Shown in pieces: positions 1 through 9,265 of a stretch of DNA of 64,000 nt (position 1 is its first letter; every line of letters starts with the position of its first letter). Made by a program: the position numbers and the translations under genes. The DNA is from Aestuariivirga sp. (lineage in GTDB: Bacteria; Pseudomonadota; Alphaproteobacteria; Rhizobiales; Aestuariivirgaceae): positions 124,001 to 188,000 of the forward strand of contig NZ_JADCDB010000004.1 of the NCBI RefSeq assembly GCF_020252395.1, read 5' to 3'. The notes under the pieces were generated by a model that saw only the letters and a list, made by a program, of their open reading frames with translations, was not told where the DNA came from and did not search any database.

Positions 1-93
1 GGCCGGAGCCAGCTTTCGAAGGGAGGGGACGCCATGACGCCGCAGTGTCACGTGGCGCGGGATATTTCGCAATGGGAAGGGCCAAATGAAACC

Positions 94-117
94 GGGGGGC
101 CCCGTCAGGGACCCCCC
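94..117 (-). terminator. GC-rich hairpin, probable terminator of the amidotransferase operon
   Basis: A 10-bp stem with one mismatch (positions 94-103 pairing with 108-117) closes on a 4-base loop. Read leftward it is followed by TTTCATTT, which fits an intrinsic terminator for the minus-strand transcript whose last gene ends at 291. Bases 118-290 show no supportable gene on either strand. Confidence 0.5.
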
Positions 118-290
118 GCAGAAAAGGGTATCCGGGTACGCAGTACATGATCCCGGATCGCCGTGGCGCAAGTCCCACCCGGTCCCCGCTCGCCATATGC
201 GGATCATGGGCCAATGCCGTTTCCAAACAGTTTCGAGTTTGCGAAGAAAGGCTTAACGGGCGCGGACGGGCGTTCCAGCCCGGCACAGCC

Positions 291-971
291 TCAGGCAAGC
301 CAGCAGTCGAGGAAGCGGGAGAGCCAGTCCTTCACCGGCGCATCATGCAGCAGATTGCCTTCGAGATGTGCTGCCGCATTTTGCGCATTTGGCAGCACGA
401 AACGGTGCGCACCCGTGACACCCCAGCGGTGCATGGTGAGCCTGGTCACCTCCGGGTGGAACTGGAGGCCATAGGCCCTGCCGTTGAAGCGGAAGGCCTG
501 GTTTTCGAAGATCTGCCCCGTGGCAAGCCTCACGGCATCCTTCGGCAGGGTGAGGCCTTCGCGGTGCCAGTGATAGACCTTCTGCGGCCAGGGGCCGTGG
601 GCGCTCCCCTCCTCTGTCGGGATCAGGTCGTAGTAGCCGATCTCCACCAGGCCATCTGCATGAGGCCCGACGCTGCCGCCCAGATGTTTCGACAGCATCT
701 GCGCGCCGAGGCAGATGCCGAGGAACGGCTTCTGCTCCTTCAGCGCCACGCCGATCCAGTCGATCTCGCGGGCAATCCAGTCATCGCTGTCATTGGCGCT
801 CATCGGGCCGCCGAGGATCACCGCCCCGGCGTGGTGCTTCAGGGTTTCGGGCAGCGGGTCGCCGAGGGAATGGCGGCGGATGTCGAGGCGGTAACCCTTC
901 TCCTGCAGCATGCGGCCGATGCGGCCCGGCATCGAGGCCTCGGTGTGGAGCAGGATGAGGACGTCAGGCAT
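291..971 (-). CDS. class I glutamine amidotransferase-like protein (GMP synthase-type domain)
   Basis: A 226-residue single-domain protein with the class I glutamine amidotransferase triad: nucleophile Cys87 in GICLGAQ and His172/Glu174 in LQFHPEV. Such stand-alone domains hydrolyse glutamine or gamma-glutamyl compounds; the acceptor here cannot be read from sequence, and no synthetase domain is attached. I start at the ATG at 971 because upstream codons give a low-complexity Arg/Pro-rich stretch and because this start lies four bases after the stop of the transporter gene, which implies one transcript. It is a homologue of the stand-alone GMP-synthase-like family, not GuaA itself. Membership in the fold is certain; its substrate is unknown. 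Confidence 0.85.
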   Translation of the reverse strand: MPDVLILLHTEASMPGRIGRMLQEKGYRLDIRRHSLGDPLPETLKHHAGAVILGGPMSANDSDDWIAREIDWIGVALKEQKPFLGICLGAQMLSKHLGGSVGPHADGLVEIGYYDLIPTEEGSAHGPWPQKVYHWHREGLTLPKDAVRLATGQIFENQAFRFNGRAYGLQFHPEVTRLTMHRWGVTGAHRFVLPNAQNAAAHLEGNLLHDAPVKDWLSRFLDCWLA

Positions 972-975
972 CGCG

Positions 976-1869
976 CTAAAGCTCCGCCGGAGCGGGCGCG
1001 CCCTGCCGGGTGCGGCCTTCCAGCAGGATGATGGCAAGTCCCGAGGCCATGATCAGCGCCATGCCGGCAATGGCCAGCCAGTTGGGGAACTGCCCGAAGA
1101 CCAGGATGCCGGATAGGCCGGCCCAGATCATCACCGAATAGCTGAAGGGCGCCACCACGCGCGCCGGCGTGCGGCTGTAGGCCATGAAGACGAAGGAGTG
1201 CCCGCACATGAGGAAGAAGCCGGCGATGAACATCAGCCAGGCATGGCGGAATGTGGGCGCGACCTGCGTCTCGAACAGCAGCGACAGGGCGAGGCCGCCG
1301 AGCATGACAATCAGCAGGGTGGAGAAGGTGACGGCCAGCGCCGGCGTGCGCGGCGGCACCTTGCGCGAGAGGATGTCGCGGCCCGCAACGCCCACCGCGG
1401 TGAGGAAGCCGAAGACCGCGAAGGGCGAGGCCGCGACGCCGCCGGGCTGCGCCACCAGCAGGGCGCCGGTGACGCCGAAGCCGATCAGCAGAAGGCGGAG
1501 CCCGCCGACCTTCTCGCCGAAGAGGAGCCACATGCCGAGCAGCACGGCGAGCGGCGAGATCTGGGTGATGGCGGTGAGATCGGCGATCGGCATGTGGGCA
1601 AGCGCCGTGATGAAGCACAGGATGGCGAGGAGCTCGCTCGACGACCGCAGCACGACCCAGGGGTTGAAGGCCTTGGGCAGGTGGCGGATCAGCCCCATGA
1701 ACCAGATCGCCGGCAGGCACCAGATGATGGCCGCGATGCCGCGCATGACGAGGACCTGGAAGGGCGGCGCATCGGCCAGCGCCAGCTTCATGCAGGTGTC
1801 ATTGGCGACGAAGCCGCCGGTGGCCAGGATGATGGCGGCAATGCCGCGGAGGTTCTGGGAAATGGCCAT
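976..1869 (-). CDS. DMT-superfamily transporter (two EamA domains)
   Basis: A 297-residue, very hydrophobic protein with about ten membrane helices arranged as two EamA repeats, the usual size and topology of drug/metabolite exporters in the inner membrane. I chose the ATG at 1869 (MAISQNLRG) because the first helix begins soon after; a longer frame to 1956 adds a polar, unconserved N-terminus. It is the first gene of an operon with the amidotransferase-like protein (4-base gap), so the exported solute may be related to that enzyme's product, which is inference. Family assignment is firm, substrate unknown. Confidence 0.85.
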   Translation of the reverse strand: MAISQNLRGIAAIILATGGFVANDTCMKLALADAPPFQVLVMRGIAAIIWCLPAIWFMGLIRHLPKAFNPWVVLRSSSELLAILCFITALAHMPIADLTAITQISPLAVLLGMWLLFGEKVGGLRLLLIGFGVTGALLVAQPGGVAASPFAVFGFLTAVGVAGRDILSRKVPPRTPALAVTFSTLLIVMLGGLALSLLFETQVAPTFRHAWLMFIAGFFLMCGHSFVFMAYSRTPARVVAPFSYSVMIWAGLSGILVFGQFPNWLAIAGMALIMASGLAIILLEGRTRQGAPAPAEL

Positions 1870-1973
1870 ACGGTCCGGACAGGCGTTTGAGTGATTCGGC
1901 GTAAGATAGAACAGAACGGCGGCGCGGGGCGCCGCATTTTCCGCAAACCGGCCCATCGGATGGATCAGATCGT

Positions 1974-2001
1974 CTTATATTAGGTAAATAGTCCTTGACA
2001 G
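1974..2001 (-). promoter_or_regulatory. putative sigma-70 promoter of the DMT transporter operon
   Basis: On the minus strand CTGTCA (1996-2001) and TATAAG (1974-1979) are separated by 16 bases and point at the transporter start about 100 bases away. The -35 element overlaps the opposite-strand promoter-like TTGACA at 1995-2000. Confidence 0.4.
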
Positions 2002-2023
2002 CGCGCGCTCCCTATGCTAGAAA
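1995..2023 (+). promoter_or_regulatory. promoter-like sequence with no gene downstream
   Basis: TTGACA (1995-2000), a 17-base spacer, then TAGAAA (2018-2023). The GC-rich spacer and the TATGCTAG stretch resemble stable-RNA promoters of alphaproteobacteria. Only about 35 bases separate it from the stop codon of the opposing hydrolase gene, and no tRNA or ORF follows, so any transcript would be antisense to that gene. Confidence 0.3.
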
Positions 2024-2058
2024 GGCGCATTCTTCCGAAATGGGCCAGCAGGCGGGCC

Positions 2059-2928
2059 TCAGACCGGAAGGGTAATCGGAACGCGCAGGTAGTGGACGCC
2101 GTTCGTGTCGGCCGGCGGCAGCCTGCCGGCGCGCATGTTGACCTGGATCGAGGGCATGAGCAGCGTGGGCGCGGAGAGGGTGGCGTCCCGCGTGGTGCGC
2201 ATGTTCACGAAGTCGTCCTCGGAGATGCCGTCATGGACGTGGATGTTGTGGGCGCGCTCCTCGGCCACGGTGGTCTCCCAGGCAAAGTGCTTGCGGCCGT
2301 CCTTGGGAAGGTAGTCATGGCACATGAAGAGGCGGGTCTCCGGCGGCAGCGCCATGAGGCGGCGGATGGAGCGGTAGAGGATGCGGGCATCGCCGCCGGG
2401 GAAATCGGCGCGCGCCGTGCCGTAGTCCGGCATGAACAGCGTGTCGCCGACGAAGATGGCATCGCCGATGCGGTAGGAGACGCAGGCGGGGGTGTGGCCC
2501 GGCGTGGCGATGACCTCGCCTTGCAATGTGCCGATGGCGAAGCGGTCGCCATCCCAGAACAGGATGTCGAACTCGGAGCCTTCGCCCGACACATCGATAG
2601 CATTGAAGACCGGGCGGAAGATCTTCTGCACCTCCTTGATGCGCTCGCCGATGGCAACCTTGGCGCCGGTCTTGATCTTGAGGTAGGGCGCGCCGGAGAG
2701 GTGGTCGGCATGGACGTGGGTTTCGAGGATGAGGGTGATAGCGAACCCCTCCTGCTTCGCCCTGGCAAGGATGGCATCGGCGGAGGTGACATTGGCCTTG
2801 CCGGACTTGTGGTCATAGTCGAGGACGGGGTCGATGACGGCGGCCTGTTTCGTTTCGGGGTCGCCGACGAGATAGCTCACCGTGTTGGTTGGCTCATCGA
2901 AGAAGGCGTGGATGATGGGTTTCGGCAT
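2059..2928 (-). CDS. ETHE1-like metallo-beta-lactamase-fold hydrolase / persulfide dioxygenase
   Basis: A 289-residue MBL-fold protein with the metal motif H71-x-H73-x-D75-H76, plus His145 (TPGHTP), Asp162 (VGDTLF) and His204 (MCHDY). This pattern and the position beside BigR match the ETHE1-like hydrolases (Blh in Xylella and Agrobacterium) that oxidise glutathione persulfide to sulfite. The ATG at 2928 has GAGGAG nine bases upstream; the ATG at 2937 sits directly on that site and is less likely. The longer open frame runs back through the divergent regulator and is not coding. It is transcribed divergently from bigR across one palindromic operator and works with the rhodanese encoded on the other side. 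Persulfide dioxygenase activity is inferred from family and context. Confidence 0.85.
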   Translation of the reverse strand: MPKPIIHAFFDEPTNTVSYLVGDPETKQAAVIDPVLDYDHKSGKANVTSADAILARAKQEGFAITLILETHVHADHLSGAPYLKIKTGAKVAIGERIKEVQKIFRPVFNAIDVSGEGSEFDILFWDGDRFAIGTLQGEVIATPGHTPACVSYRIGDAIFVGDTLFMPDYGTARADFPGGDARILYRSIRRLMALPPETRLFMCHDYLPKDGRKHFAWETTVAEERAHNIHVHDGISEDDFVNMRTTRDATLSAPTLLMPSIQVNMRAGRLPPADTNGVHYLRVPITLPV

Positions 2929-2957
2929 GACCGGCATCTCCTCGGACACGAAATTCC

Positions 2958-2990
2958 TTGACAGTATATTAGAGAATTCTAAATTATCAA
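2958..2990. promoter_or_regulatory. divergent bigR / hydrolase promoters sharing one palindromic operator
   Basis: Plus strand: TTGACA (2958-2963), 16 bases, TAAATT (2980-2985) toward bigR. Minus strand: TTGATA (2985-2990), 16 bases, TATACT (2963-2968) toward the hydrolase. Both spacers contain the palindrome AGAATTCT (2973-2980) inside an AT-rich island, unlike the GC-rich surroundings. One bound BigR dimer would block both promoters, as known for BigR/SqrR regulators. Confidence 0.65.
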
Positions 2991-3010
2991 GCATCGAAAT
3001 GGAGGAACCG

Positions 3011-3325
3011 ATGGGCACGCTGATGCTCGACCGCTCGCTGGAAGGATTCGCGGAAAAGGCCACGGAAGCCGCGCAGATGCTGAAGGCGCTGAGCAACGAG
3101 AAGCGCCTGATGATCCTGTGCAAGCTGCTGGAACACGGCGAAATGAGCGTCAACGCGCTTATCGGGCACGTGGGGCTCTCGCAGTCCGCTTTGTCGCAGC
3201 ACCTTGCCCGCATGCGGGAGGAGAAGATCGTCGGCACGCGGCGCGACGCGCAGCAGATCTTCTACCGCGTGGCCGACCCCCGCGTTCGCAAAATACTTGG
3301 TACACTGAAGAATGCCTTTTGTTGA
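3011..3325 (+). CDS. bigR: ArsR-family persulfide-responsive repressor BigR/SqrR
   Basis: A 104-residue winged-helix repressor of the ArsR/SmtB family; the recognition helix lies around LSQSALSQHLARMR (residues 56-69). It has exactly two cysteines, Cys37 (ILCKL) and the terminal Cys104, placed like the sensing pair of BigR and SqrR (about 66 residues apart) that forms a tri- or tetrasulfide and releases DNA. ATG 3011 is preceded by GGAGG at optimal spacing; the ATG at 2999 would overlap that site. The ETHE1-like gene is divergent and the rhodanese follows 11 bases after its stop. It probably represses both directions from the palindrome at 2973-2980. Assignment is strong from the cysteine pattern and neighbours together. 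Confidence 0.85.
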   Translation: MGTLMLDRSLEGFAEKATEAAQMLKALSNEKRLMILCKLLEHGEMSVNALIGHVGLSQSALSQHLARMREEKIVGTRRDAQQIFYRVADPRVRKILGTLKNAFC

Positions 3326-3336
3326 GGACCGATCGC

Positions 3337-3645
3337 ATGCCGCCCAAGCCCATCACTCCCGCGGACGCCAAGAAGCTGGTTGACGCTGGCGCACTCCTTG
3401 TCGACGTGCGCGAAGTAAACGAATACACCGAAGAGAATATTCCTGGCGCGCGCAACGAACCGCTGTCGCGCATCGCAGGCAGGGAGATTACGGGCGCGCC
3501 CGCCGTGGTGTTCCACTGCACGTCGGGCGCACGCACGCGGATGAACGCCGCGGCGCTGGCGCGGGCGGCGGATGCGGAGGTCTATATCCTCGACGGCGGC
3601 ATCGAGGCGTGGAAGGCGGCGGGGTTTCCGGTGCAAAGGGGGTAG
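3337..3645 (+). CDS. single-domain rhodanese (sulfurtransferase)
   Basis: A 102-residue rhodanese domain with the active-site loop HCTSGART, catalytic Cys61 followed by a six-residue loop typical of thiosulfate/persulfide sulfurtransferases. It accepts sulfane sulfur on the cysteine and passes it to acceptors such as glutathione, making the persulfide that the neighbouring ETHE1-like enzyme oxidises. ATG 3337 lies 11 bases after the bigR stop with GAGGAC upstream, so it is co-transcribed with bigR. No signal peptide, so cytoplasmic. Upstream codons in the same frame overlap bigR and are not coding. Confidence 0.85.
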   Translation: MPPKPITPADAKKLVDAGALLVDVREVNEYTEENIPGARNEPLSRIAGREITGAPAVVFHCTSGARTRMNAAALARAADAEVYILDGGIEAWKAAGFPVQRG

Positions 3646-3689
3646 CAGTTCCTCCGGCTACTGATGAAATGCCGCCTCAACCTTAAGGG

Positions 3690-4145
3690 TCAAAGGCTGC
3701 GAGTCAGGAACACGCTGTTCGGATCGGGCTTGTAGTCGCCGAAGGGCGGGCACTCGGTGAAGCCGTGCGATTTGTACAAGGCTACGGCGGGTTCGAAATA
3801 GCTGAAGGAGCCTGTCTCGAGGCTGAGGCGGGTCAATCCACGCGCGCGGGAGGTTGCGATGATGTGCTTCAGCATGGCGCTGCCCACGCCGCGGCGCCTT
3901 GCTGCAGACGCCGTGTGCATCGACTTTACTTCGCCGTGCGTGTCGCTGAGCGGCTTCATGGCGCCGACGCCGAGCAGCGTGTCGCCATTCCAGGCGGCCC
4001 AGAAGTCGATCTCCGGGGCCGCGAGCCGCGAGACGTCGAAGACGTGGGCGCTGCCGGGTGGCGTCACCTCGTGGCATTTGTCGAAGTGGTAGCGGAGGAG
4101 CGCGGTGATGCGGTCGTTGGACAGGTCACCTTTCAAGATCTTCAT
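3690..4145 (-). CDS. GNAT-family N-acetyltransferase
   Basis: A 151-residue GNAT fold protein. The acetyl-CoA pyrophosphate-binding motif is visible as RRRGVGSAML (residues 83-92), followed by the hydrophobic helix and the late motif FEPAVALYKSHGF characteristic of these enzymes. The acceptor substrate cannot be predicted. ATG 4145 has GGGAGG eight bases upstream. It is a single gene, convergent with the rhodanese and divergent from gltB across a long non-coding region. Confidence 0.8.
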   Translation of the reverse strand: MKILKGDLSNDRITALLRYHFDKCHEVTPPGSAHVFDVSRLAAPEIDFWAAWNGDTLLGVGAMKPLSDTHGEVKSMHTASAARRRGVGSAMLKHIIATSRARGLTRLSLETGSFSYFEPAVALYKSHGFTECPPFGDYKPDPNSVFLTRSL

Positions 4146-4590
4146 GGTCTGCGCCTCCCGGGAGGATGGTAACGTGGTGCCGCCGAAATTTCATTGCTGA
4201 TTTTGGGGCTGGCTGATTCCTGTCTTGCGCGACGCCCCTCAATCTGGCATGAAGAGATAGGACAGCGACACTGTCCTTTCGCGGTGTTAACAAAGGCAAG
4301 TGGACCCCGGATGATCCGGAATGCGACCACCAAGACCCTGAAAGCGACGGCCAAACCGGCCGGCGATGCCGCCCGGCTGCCGCGCGCTACGCTCCGCAAA
4401 AGCAACTGAGGGCGAGCGCTCGGGGCCAGGATGCCCAGGAGTTCGATCGCCCAGAAGGGTCCGGCGCCACCCGAAGGCCCCGCCCTTAAGGCCCAAGATC
4501 GACACCCCTGCGTATCAGACGATTGAGACCTTCCGGGTTCATGACGGCCCGGGGGGCAAGAATGGGATGAGGACGAGCAAGGAGTTGGCC
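4146..4590. other. 445-base non-coding region before gltB
   Basis: No convincing gene is present. It holds a 7-bp inverted repeat with a 5-base spacer (AGGACAG at 4259-4265 and CTGTCCT at 4271-4277), and a 32-codon open frame at 4311-4409 rich in Lys, Arg, Thr and Ala without a clear ribosome-binding site. No sigma-54 -24/-12 element was found. This is a long leader for a gene that is commonly nitrogen-regulated. Confidence 0.5.
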
Positions 4591-7500
4591 ATGACCATTC
4601 AATACCGGCCAGAAGGACTTCCCGAGGCGCATGGGCTCTACGACCCGCGTAACGAGCATGATGCCTGCGGCATCGGCCTCATCGCCAATATCCACAATGT
4701 GAAAAGCCACCGCATGGTGGCCGATGGCCTGTCCATCCTCAAGAACCTCGAGCATCGCGGCGCTGTGGGCGCCGACCCCAAGGCCGGCGACGGCGCCGGG
4801 TTGATGCTGCAGATCCCGCATGCCTTCTTCGCGGAAGAGGCCGCGCGCATCGGCTTCGAACTGCCGGCCGCCGGGCATTATGGCGTGGGCCAGCTCTTCA
4901 TGCCGCGCGAGCCCGTCTACCGCCAGGACATCGAGCGCATCTGGTGGGAAACCACGCGCGAGGAAGGCCTGAAGGTTGTGGGCTGGCGCGACGTGCCGGT
5001 CGATTCCTCCGTGCTCGGATATTCGGTGAAGGGCACCGAGCCCTTCCACCGCCAGGTCTTCATCGGGCGCGGCCCCACCATCCGCGACGAGGCGCATTTC
5101 GAGAGGAAGCTCTTCGTCTGCCGCAAGGTGGTGTCGAACCGCGTCCTCGAAGTGCTGGGGCAGAAGGCCAGGACCTACTACCCGGTCTCCGTCTCCGCCC
5201 GCACCATCGTCTATAAGGGCCTCGTGCTCGGCAAGGACCTGGGCGCCTATTACCGCGACCTGGAGGATCCACGCCTCGAATCGGCCTTCGCCATGGTGCA
5301 CCAGCGCTTTTCGACCAACACCTTCCCCAGCTGGCCGCTGGCGCACCCATACCGCTTCGTCTGCCACAACGGCGAAATCAACACGGTGCGCGGCAACTAT
5401 AACTGGATGGCCGCGCGCCAGGCCAACATGCGCTCCGACATCCTGGGCGAGGACCTCTCCAAGCTCTGGCCGATTTCCTATGAGGGCCAGTCGGACACGG
5501 CCTGCTTCGACAATGCGCTCGAATTCCTGACCATGGGCGGCTACTCCCTGCCGCATGCCATGATGATGCTGATCCCCGAGGCGTGGGCGGGCAACCCGCT
5601 GATGGACGAGGACCGCCGCGCCTTCTACGAATACCACGCAGCCCTCATGGAGCCATGGGACGGGCCGGCCGCCATGGTGTTCACCGACGGCAAGATGATC
5701 GGCGCCACGCTGGACCGCAACGGCTTGCGCCCCTCGCGCTACATGACCAGCGATGACGGGCGCATCCTGCTCGCCTCCGAAATGGGCTGCCTGCAATTCA
5801 ACGAAGAGAACATCACCCACAAGTGGCGGCTGCAGCCCGGCAAGATGCTGTTGATCGACCTCGAACAGGGCCGCATGATCTCGGACGAGGAGCTGAAAAA
5901 GCAGCTCTCCACCGCGCATCCCTACAAGGAATGGCTGAGGAAGACGCAGATCGTGCTGCGCGACCTGCCCTCCTCCAAGACCAAGCGCGCGAAGTCCACC
6001 GTGGCGCTCCTCGACCGCCAGCAGGCCTTTGGCTATACGCAGGAAGACCTGAAGGTGCTGATGGCGCCGATGGCCCAGACCGGCCAGGAGGCCGTGGGCT
6101 CCATGGGCAATGACGCGCCGATCTCGGCCCTGTCCGACCGGCCCAAGCTGCTCGACACCTACTTCAAGCAAAACTTCGCCCAGGTGACGAACCCGCCCAT
6201 CGACCCGATCCGCGAAGAGCTGGTGATGTCGCTCGTCTCCTTCATCGGGCCGCGCCCCAACCTGCTCGACCTCAAGGGCACATCGGCGCATATGCGGCTT
6301 GAAGTATCGCAACCGATCCTGACGAACGAGGAGCTGGAGCGCATCCGCACCATTGGCGCGGTGGCCAACAATCCGTTCCGCACGGCAACCATCGACATCA
6401 CGTACGATGTGGCGAATGGCCATGAATACATGGAGGCCGCACTCGACTCCGTCTGTGCGCTGGCCGAGCGCGGGGTGAAGGACGGATACAACATCATCAT
6501 CCTGTCCGACCGCGCGGTCTCCGCAGAGCGGGTGCCCATTCCGGCGCTGCTGGCGACGTCGGCCACGCACCACCATTTGATCCGCAAGGGCTTGCGCACC
6601 TCGGTGGGGCTCGTGGTCGAAACCGGCGAGGCGCGCGAGGTGCACCAGTTCTGCGCGCTCGCGGGCTATGGCGCGGAAGCCATCAACCCCTATCTCGCCT
6701 TCGAGACGCTGGAGGACATGCTCCCCACGCTCGAGGAGAAGATCACGGCCTATGAGGCGGTGAAGCGCTACATCAAGGCGGTCGACAAGGGCATCCTGAA
6801 GGTGATGTCCAAGATGGGCATCTCGACCTACCAATCCTATTGCGGCGCGCAGATCTTCGACGCGGTGGGCCTCTCGTCCGATTTCGTGAAAAAGTATTTC
6901 ACGGGCACCTCCTCGCAGATCGAGGGCGTGGGCCTGCTGGAGATCGCCGAGGAGGCATTCCGCCGCCACGAGGATGCCTTCGGCGAGAACCCGGTGTTCC
7001 GCGCCGCGCTCGACGTGGGCGGCGATTATGCCCAGCGCATCCGGGGCGAGGCGCATGTGTGGAATGCCGAGACCATTTCCAACCTGCAGCACGCCGTGCG
7101 CGGCAATTCACAAGACAAATACATCGCTTTCGCCAGAGCGGTGAACGAGCAGTCCGAGCGGCTGAAGACCATGCGCGGGCTGTTCCGCATCAAGACGGCG
7201 GAGGAGATGGGCCGCAACCCCATCGATATCTCCGAAGTCGAGCCCGCGGCCAACATCGTCAGGCGCTTCTCGACCGGGGCCATGTCCTTCGGCTCGATCA
7301 GCCGCGAGGCGCATACGACGCTGGCGATCGCCATGAACCGCATCGGCGGCAAGTCGAACACGGGCGAAGGCGGCGAAGAATCAGACCGGTTCAAGCCGCT
7401 GGCCAATGGCGATTCGATGCGCTCGGCGATCAAGCAGGTGGCGAGCGGACGCTTCGGCGTGACGGCCGAATATCTCGTCAACTCAGACATGATGCAGATC

Positions 7501-9264
7501 AAGATGGCGCAGGGCGCCAAGCCCGGCGAAGGCGGGCAGCTGCCCGGCCACAAGGTGGATGCCACCATCGCCAAGGTGCGCCATTCGACGCCGGGCGTCG
7601 GCCTCATCTCGCCGCCGCCGCATCATGACATCTATTCGATCGAGGACCTGGCCCAGCTGATCTTCGACTTGAAGAACGTGAACCCGGCGGGCCAGGTCTC
7701 CGTCAAGCTCGTCTCCGAGGTCGGTGTCGGCACGGTCGCGGCGGGCGTCTCCAAGGCGCATGCGGATCATGTGACGATCTCGGGCTATGAAGGCGGCACG
7801 GGCGCATCACCGCTCACCTCCATCAAGCATGCGGGCCTGCCCTGGGAGATCGGCCTGGCCGAGACGCAGCAGACGCTGGTGGCCAATGACCTGCGCGGCC
7901 GCATCGCGGTGCAGGCCGATGGCGGCATCCGCACCGGGCGCGACGTGGTGATCGCGGCCTTGCTCGGAGCCGACGAGATCGGCTTTGCCACGGCCCCGCT
8001 GATCGCGGCCGGCTGCATCATGATGCGCAAGTGTCACCTCAACACCTGCCCCGTGGGTGTCGCCACGCAGGACCCGGAGCTGCGCAAGCGCTTCAAGGGC
8101 CAGCCGGAGCATGTGATCAACTACTTCTTCTTCGTCGCCGAGGAACTGCGCGAGCTGATGGCGGCGATGGGGGTCAAGAGCTTCGACGAGCTCGTCGGCG
8201 AGACCTCGTGGCTCGACCAGACCAAGGCCATCGCGCATTGGAAGGCGCGCGGCCTCGACTTTTCGAAGATCTTCGCGCGGCCCGACGTCAATGGCCCCAT
8301 CGCCACCAGGAAGGTGAGCGCACAGGACCATGGCATCGACAAGATTCTCGACCGGAAGCTCATCGCCGAAGCTGCACCCGCGCTGGAGCGCGGCGAGAAG
8401 GTGGTGATCAAGGCGAAGATCCACAATTACGACCGCACGGCGGGCGCCATGCTGTCAGGCGAAGTCGCCAGGCTCCATGGCCATGCCGGGCTGCCGGAAG
8501 ACACCATCACGGTGAAGCTCGACGGCATCGCCGGGCAAAGCTTCGGCGCGTGGGGCGCGAAGGGCGTGACGCTGGAACTGACCGGCGAAGCCAACGACTA
8601 TGTCGGCAAGGGCCTGTCCGGCGGCAAGCTGATCGTGCGGCCCAAGGAGAAGATCGGCTTCGTGCCGGAGAAGTCCATCATCGTCGGCAATACCGTGCTC
8701 TATGGTGCGATCACCGGGGAATGTTATTTCCGCGGTGTTGCGGGCGAGCGCTTCGCGGTGCGGAACTCCGGTGCCATCGCGGTGGTCGAGGGTGTGGGCG
8801 ACCACGGCTGCGAATACATGACGGGCGGCGTTGTCCTCGTCATCGGCGAGACGGGCCGCAACTTCGCGGCGGGCATGTCGGGCGGTGTCGCCTATGTGCT
8901 CGACCAGGCGGGCGACTTCGCCAAGCGCTGCAACCTCGCCATGGTCGACTTGCAGCCGGTTCCGGCGGAGGAGAGGGCCACCGAGAAGCTGCTGCATGCC
9001 ACGGGTGACCTGCACAACCACGGCCTCGTCGACGTGACCTCGCACATGGACCGCATGGATGCCGAGCGCGTGCGCGAGCTGCTGACGCGGCATATGAAGT
9101 ACACGGGCTCGACCAGGGCCCGGGACATTCTCGACAACTGGGGCCACTACCTGCCGAAATTCGTGAAGGTGATGCCGGTCGAATATGCCCGGGCGCTGAA
9201 GGAACTCGAGCAGGCGCAGAAGGACAGCGACGGCACGACGATCGGCGTGAAGAGGAGCGCATAA
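4591..9264 (+). CDS. gltB: glutamate synthase (NADPH) large subunit
   Basis: The 1557-residue alpha subunit of glutamate synthase makes two glutamates from glutamine and 2-oxoglutarate. The N-terminal class II amidotransferase domain has its nucleophile at Cys26 (DACGIG), so about 25 residues are a cleaved propeptide. A central domain is followed by the FMN-binding synthase domain (GGTGASP region), the 3Fe-4S cysteines Cys1142, Cys1148 and Cys1153 ([12 protein letters not shown]), and a C-terminal beta-helix domain. ATG 4591 has GGAG six bases upstream and gives a normal propeptide; earlier in-frame starts would lengthen it by 75 residues. gltD begins one base after the stop codon, so the two subunits are translated together. 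Confidence 0.97.
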   Translation: MTIQYRPEGLPEAHGLYDPRNEHDACGIGLIANIHNVKSHRMVADGLSILKNLEHRGAVGADPKAGDGAGLMLQIPHAFFAEEAARIGFELPAAGHYGVGQLFMPREPVYRQDIERIWWETTREEGLKVVGWRDVPVDSSVLGYSVKGTEPFHRQVFIGRGPTIRDEAHFERKLFVCRKVVSNRVLEVLGQKARTYYPVSVSARTIVYKGLVLGKDLGAYYRDLEDPRLESAFAMVHQRFSTNTFPSWPLAHPYRFVCHNGEINTVRGNYNWMAARQANMRSDILGEDLSKLWPISYEGQSDTACFDNALEFLTMGGYSLPHAMMMLIPEAWAGNPLMDEDRRAFYEYHAALMEPWDGPAAMVFTDGKMIGATLDRNGLRPSRYMTSDDGRILLASEMGCLQFNEENITHKWRLQPGKMLLIDLEQGRMISDEELKKQLSTAHPYKEWLRKTQIVLRDLPSSKTKRAKSTVALLDRQQAFGYTQEDLKVLMAPMAQTGQEAVGSMGNDAPISALSDRPKLLDTYFKQNFAQVTNPPIDPIREELVMSLVSFIGPRPNLLDLKGTSAHMRLEVSQPILTNEELERIRTIGAVANNPFRTATIDITYDVANGHEYMEAALDSVCALAERGVKDGYNIIILSDRAVSAERVPIPALLATSATHHHLIRKGLRTSVGLVVETGEAREVHQFCALAGYGAEAINPYLAFETLEDMLPTLEEKITAYEAVKRYIKAVDKGILKVMSKMGISTYQSYCGAQIFDAVGLSSDFVKKYFTGTSSQIEGVGLLEIAEEAFRRHEDAFGENPVFRAALDVGGDYAQRIRGEAHVWNAETISNLQHAVRGNSQDKYIAFARAVNEQSERLKTMRGLFRIKTAEEMGRNPIDISEVEPAANIVRRFSTGAMSFGSISREAHTTLAIAMNRIGGKSNTGEGGEESDRFKPLANGDSMRSAIKQVASGRFGVTAEYLVNSDMMQIKMAQGAKPGEGGQLPGHKVDATIAKVRHSTPGVGLISPPPHHDIYSIEDLAQLIFDLKNVNPAGQVSVKLVSEVGVGTVAAGVSKAHADHVTISGYEGGTGASPLTSIKHAGLPWEIGLAETQQTLVANDLRGRIAVQADGGIRTGRDVVIAALLGADEIGFATAPLIAAGCIMMRKCHLNTCPVGVATQDPELRKRFKGQPEHVINYFFFVAEELRELMAAMGVKSFDELVGETSWLDQTKAIAHWKARGLDFSKIFARPDVNGPIATRKVSAQDHGIDKILDRKLIAEAAPALERGEKVVIKAKIHNYDRTAGAMLSGEVARLHGHAGLPEDTITVKLDGIAGQSFGAWGAKGVTLELTGEANDYVGKGLSGGKLIVRPKEKIGFVPEKSIIVGNTVLYGAITGECYFRGVAGERFAVRNSGAIAVVEGVGDHGCEYMTGGVVLVIGETGRNFAAGMSGGVAYVLDQAGDFAKRCNLAMVDLQPVPAEERATEKLLHATGDLHNHGLVDVTSHMDRMDAERVRELLTRHMKYTGSTRARDILDNWGHYLPKFVKVMPVEYARALKELEQAQKDSDGTTIGVKRSA

Positions 9265-9265
9265 G

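Noticed and set aside
1-35. Possible minus-strand gene start running off the left edge (ATG at 35, reading MASPPFESWL)
   Set aside because: Only 11 codons lie in the window and there is no ribosome-binding site, so no product or gene can be supported.
4486-7092. Long open frame (868 codons) antisense to gltB, and similar long frames such as 8840-10747 and 28961-30295 on the minus strand
   Set aside because: GC-rich coding DNA produces long open frames on the opposite strand. Their translations are low-complexity (His/Val/Ala/Arg-rich) and match no family, while the sense proteins are clearly conserved enzymes.
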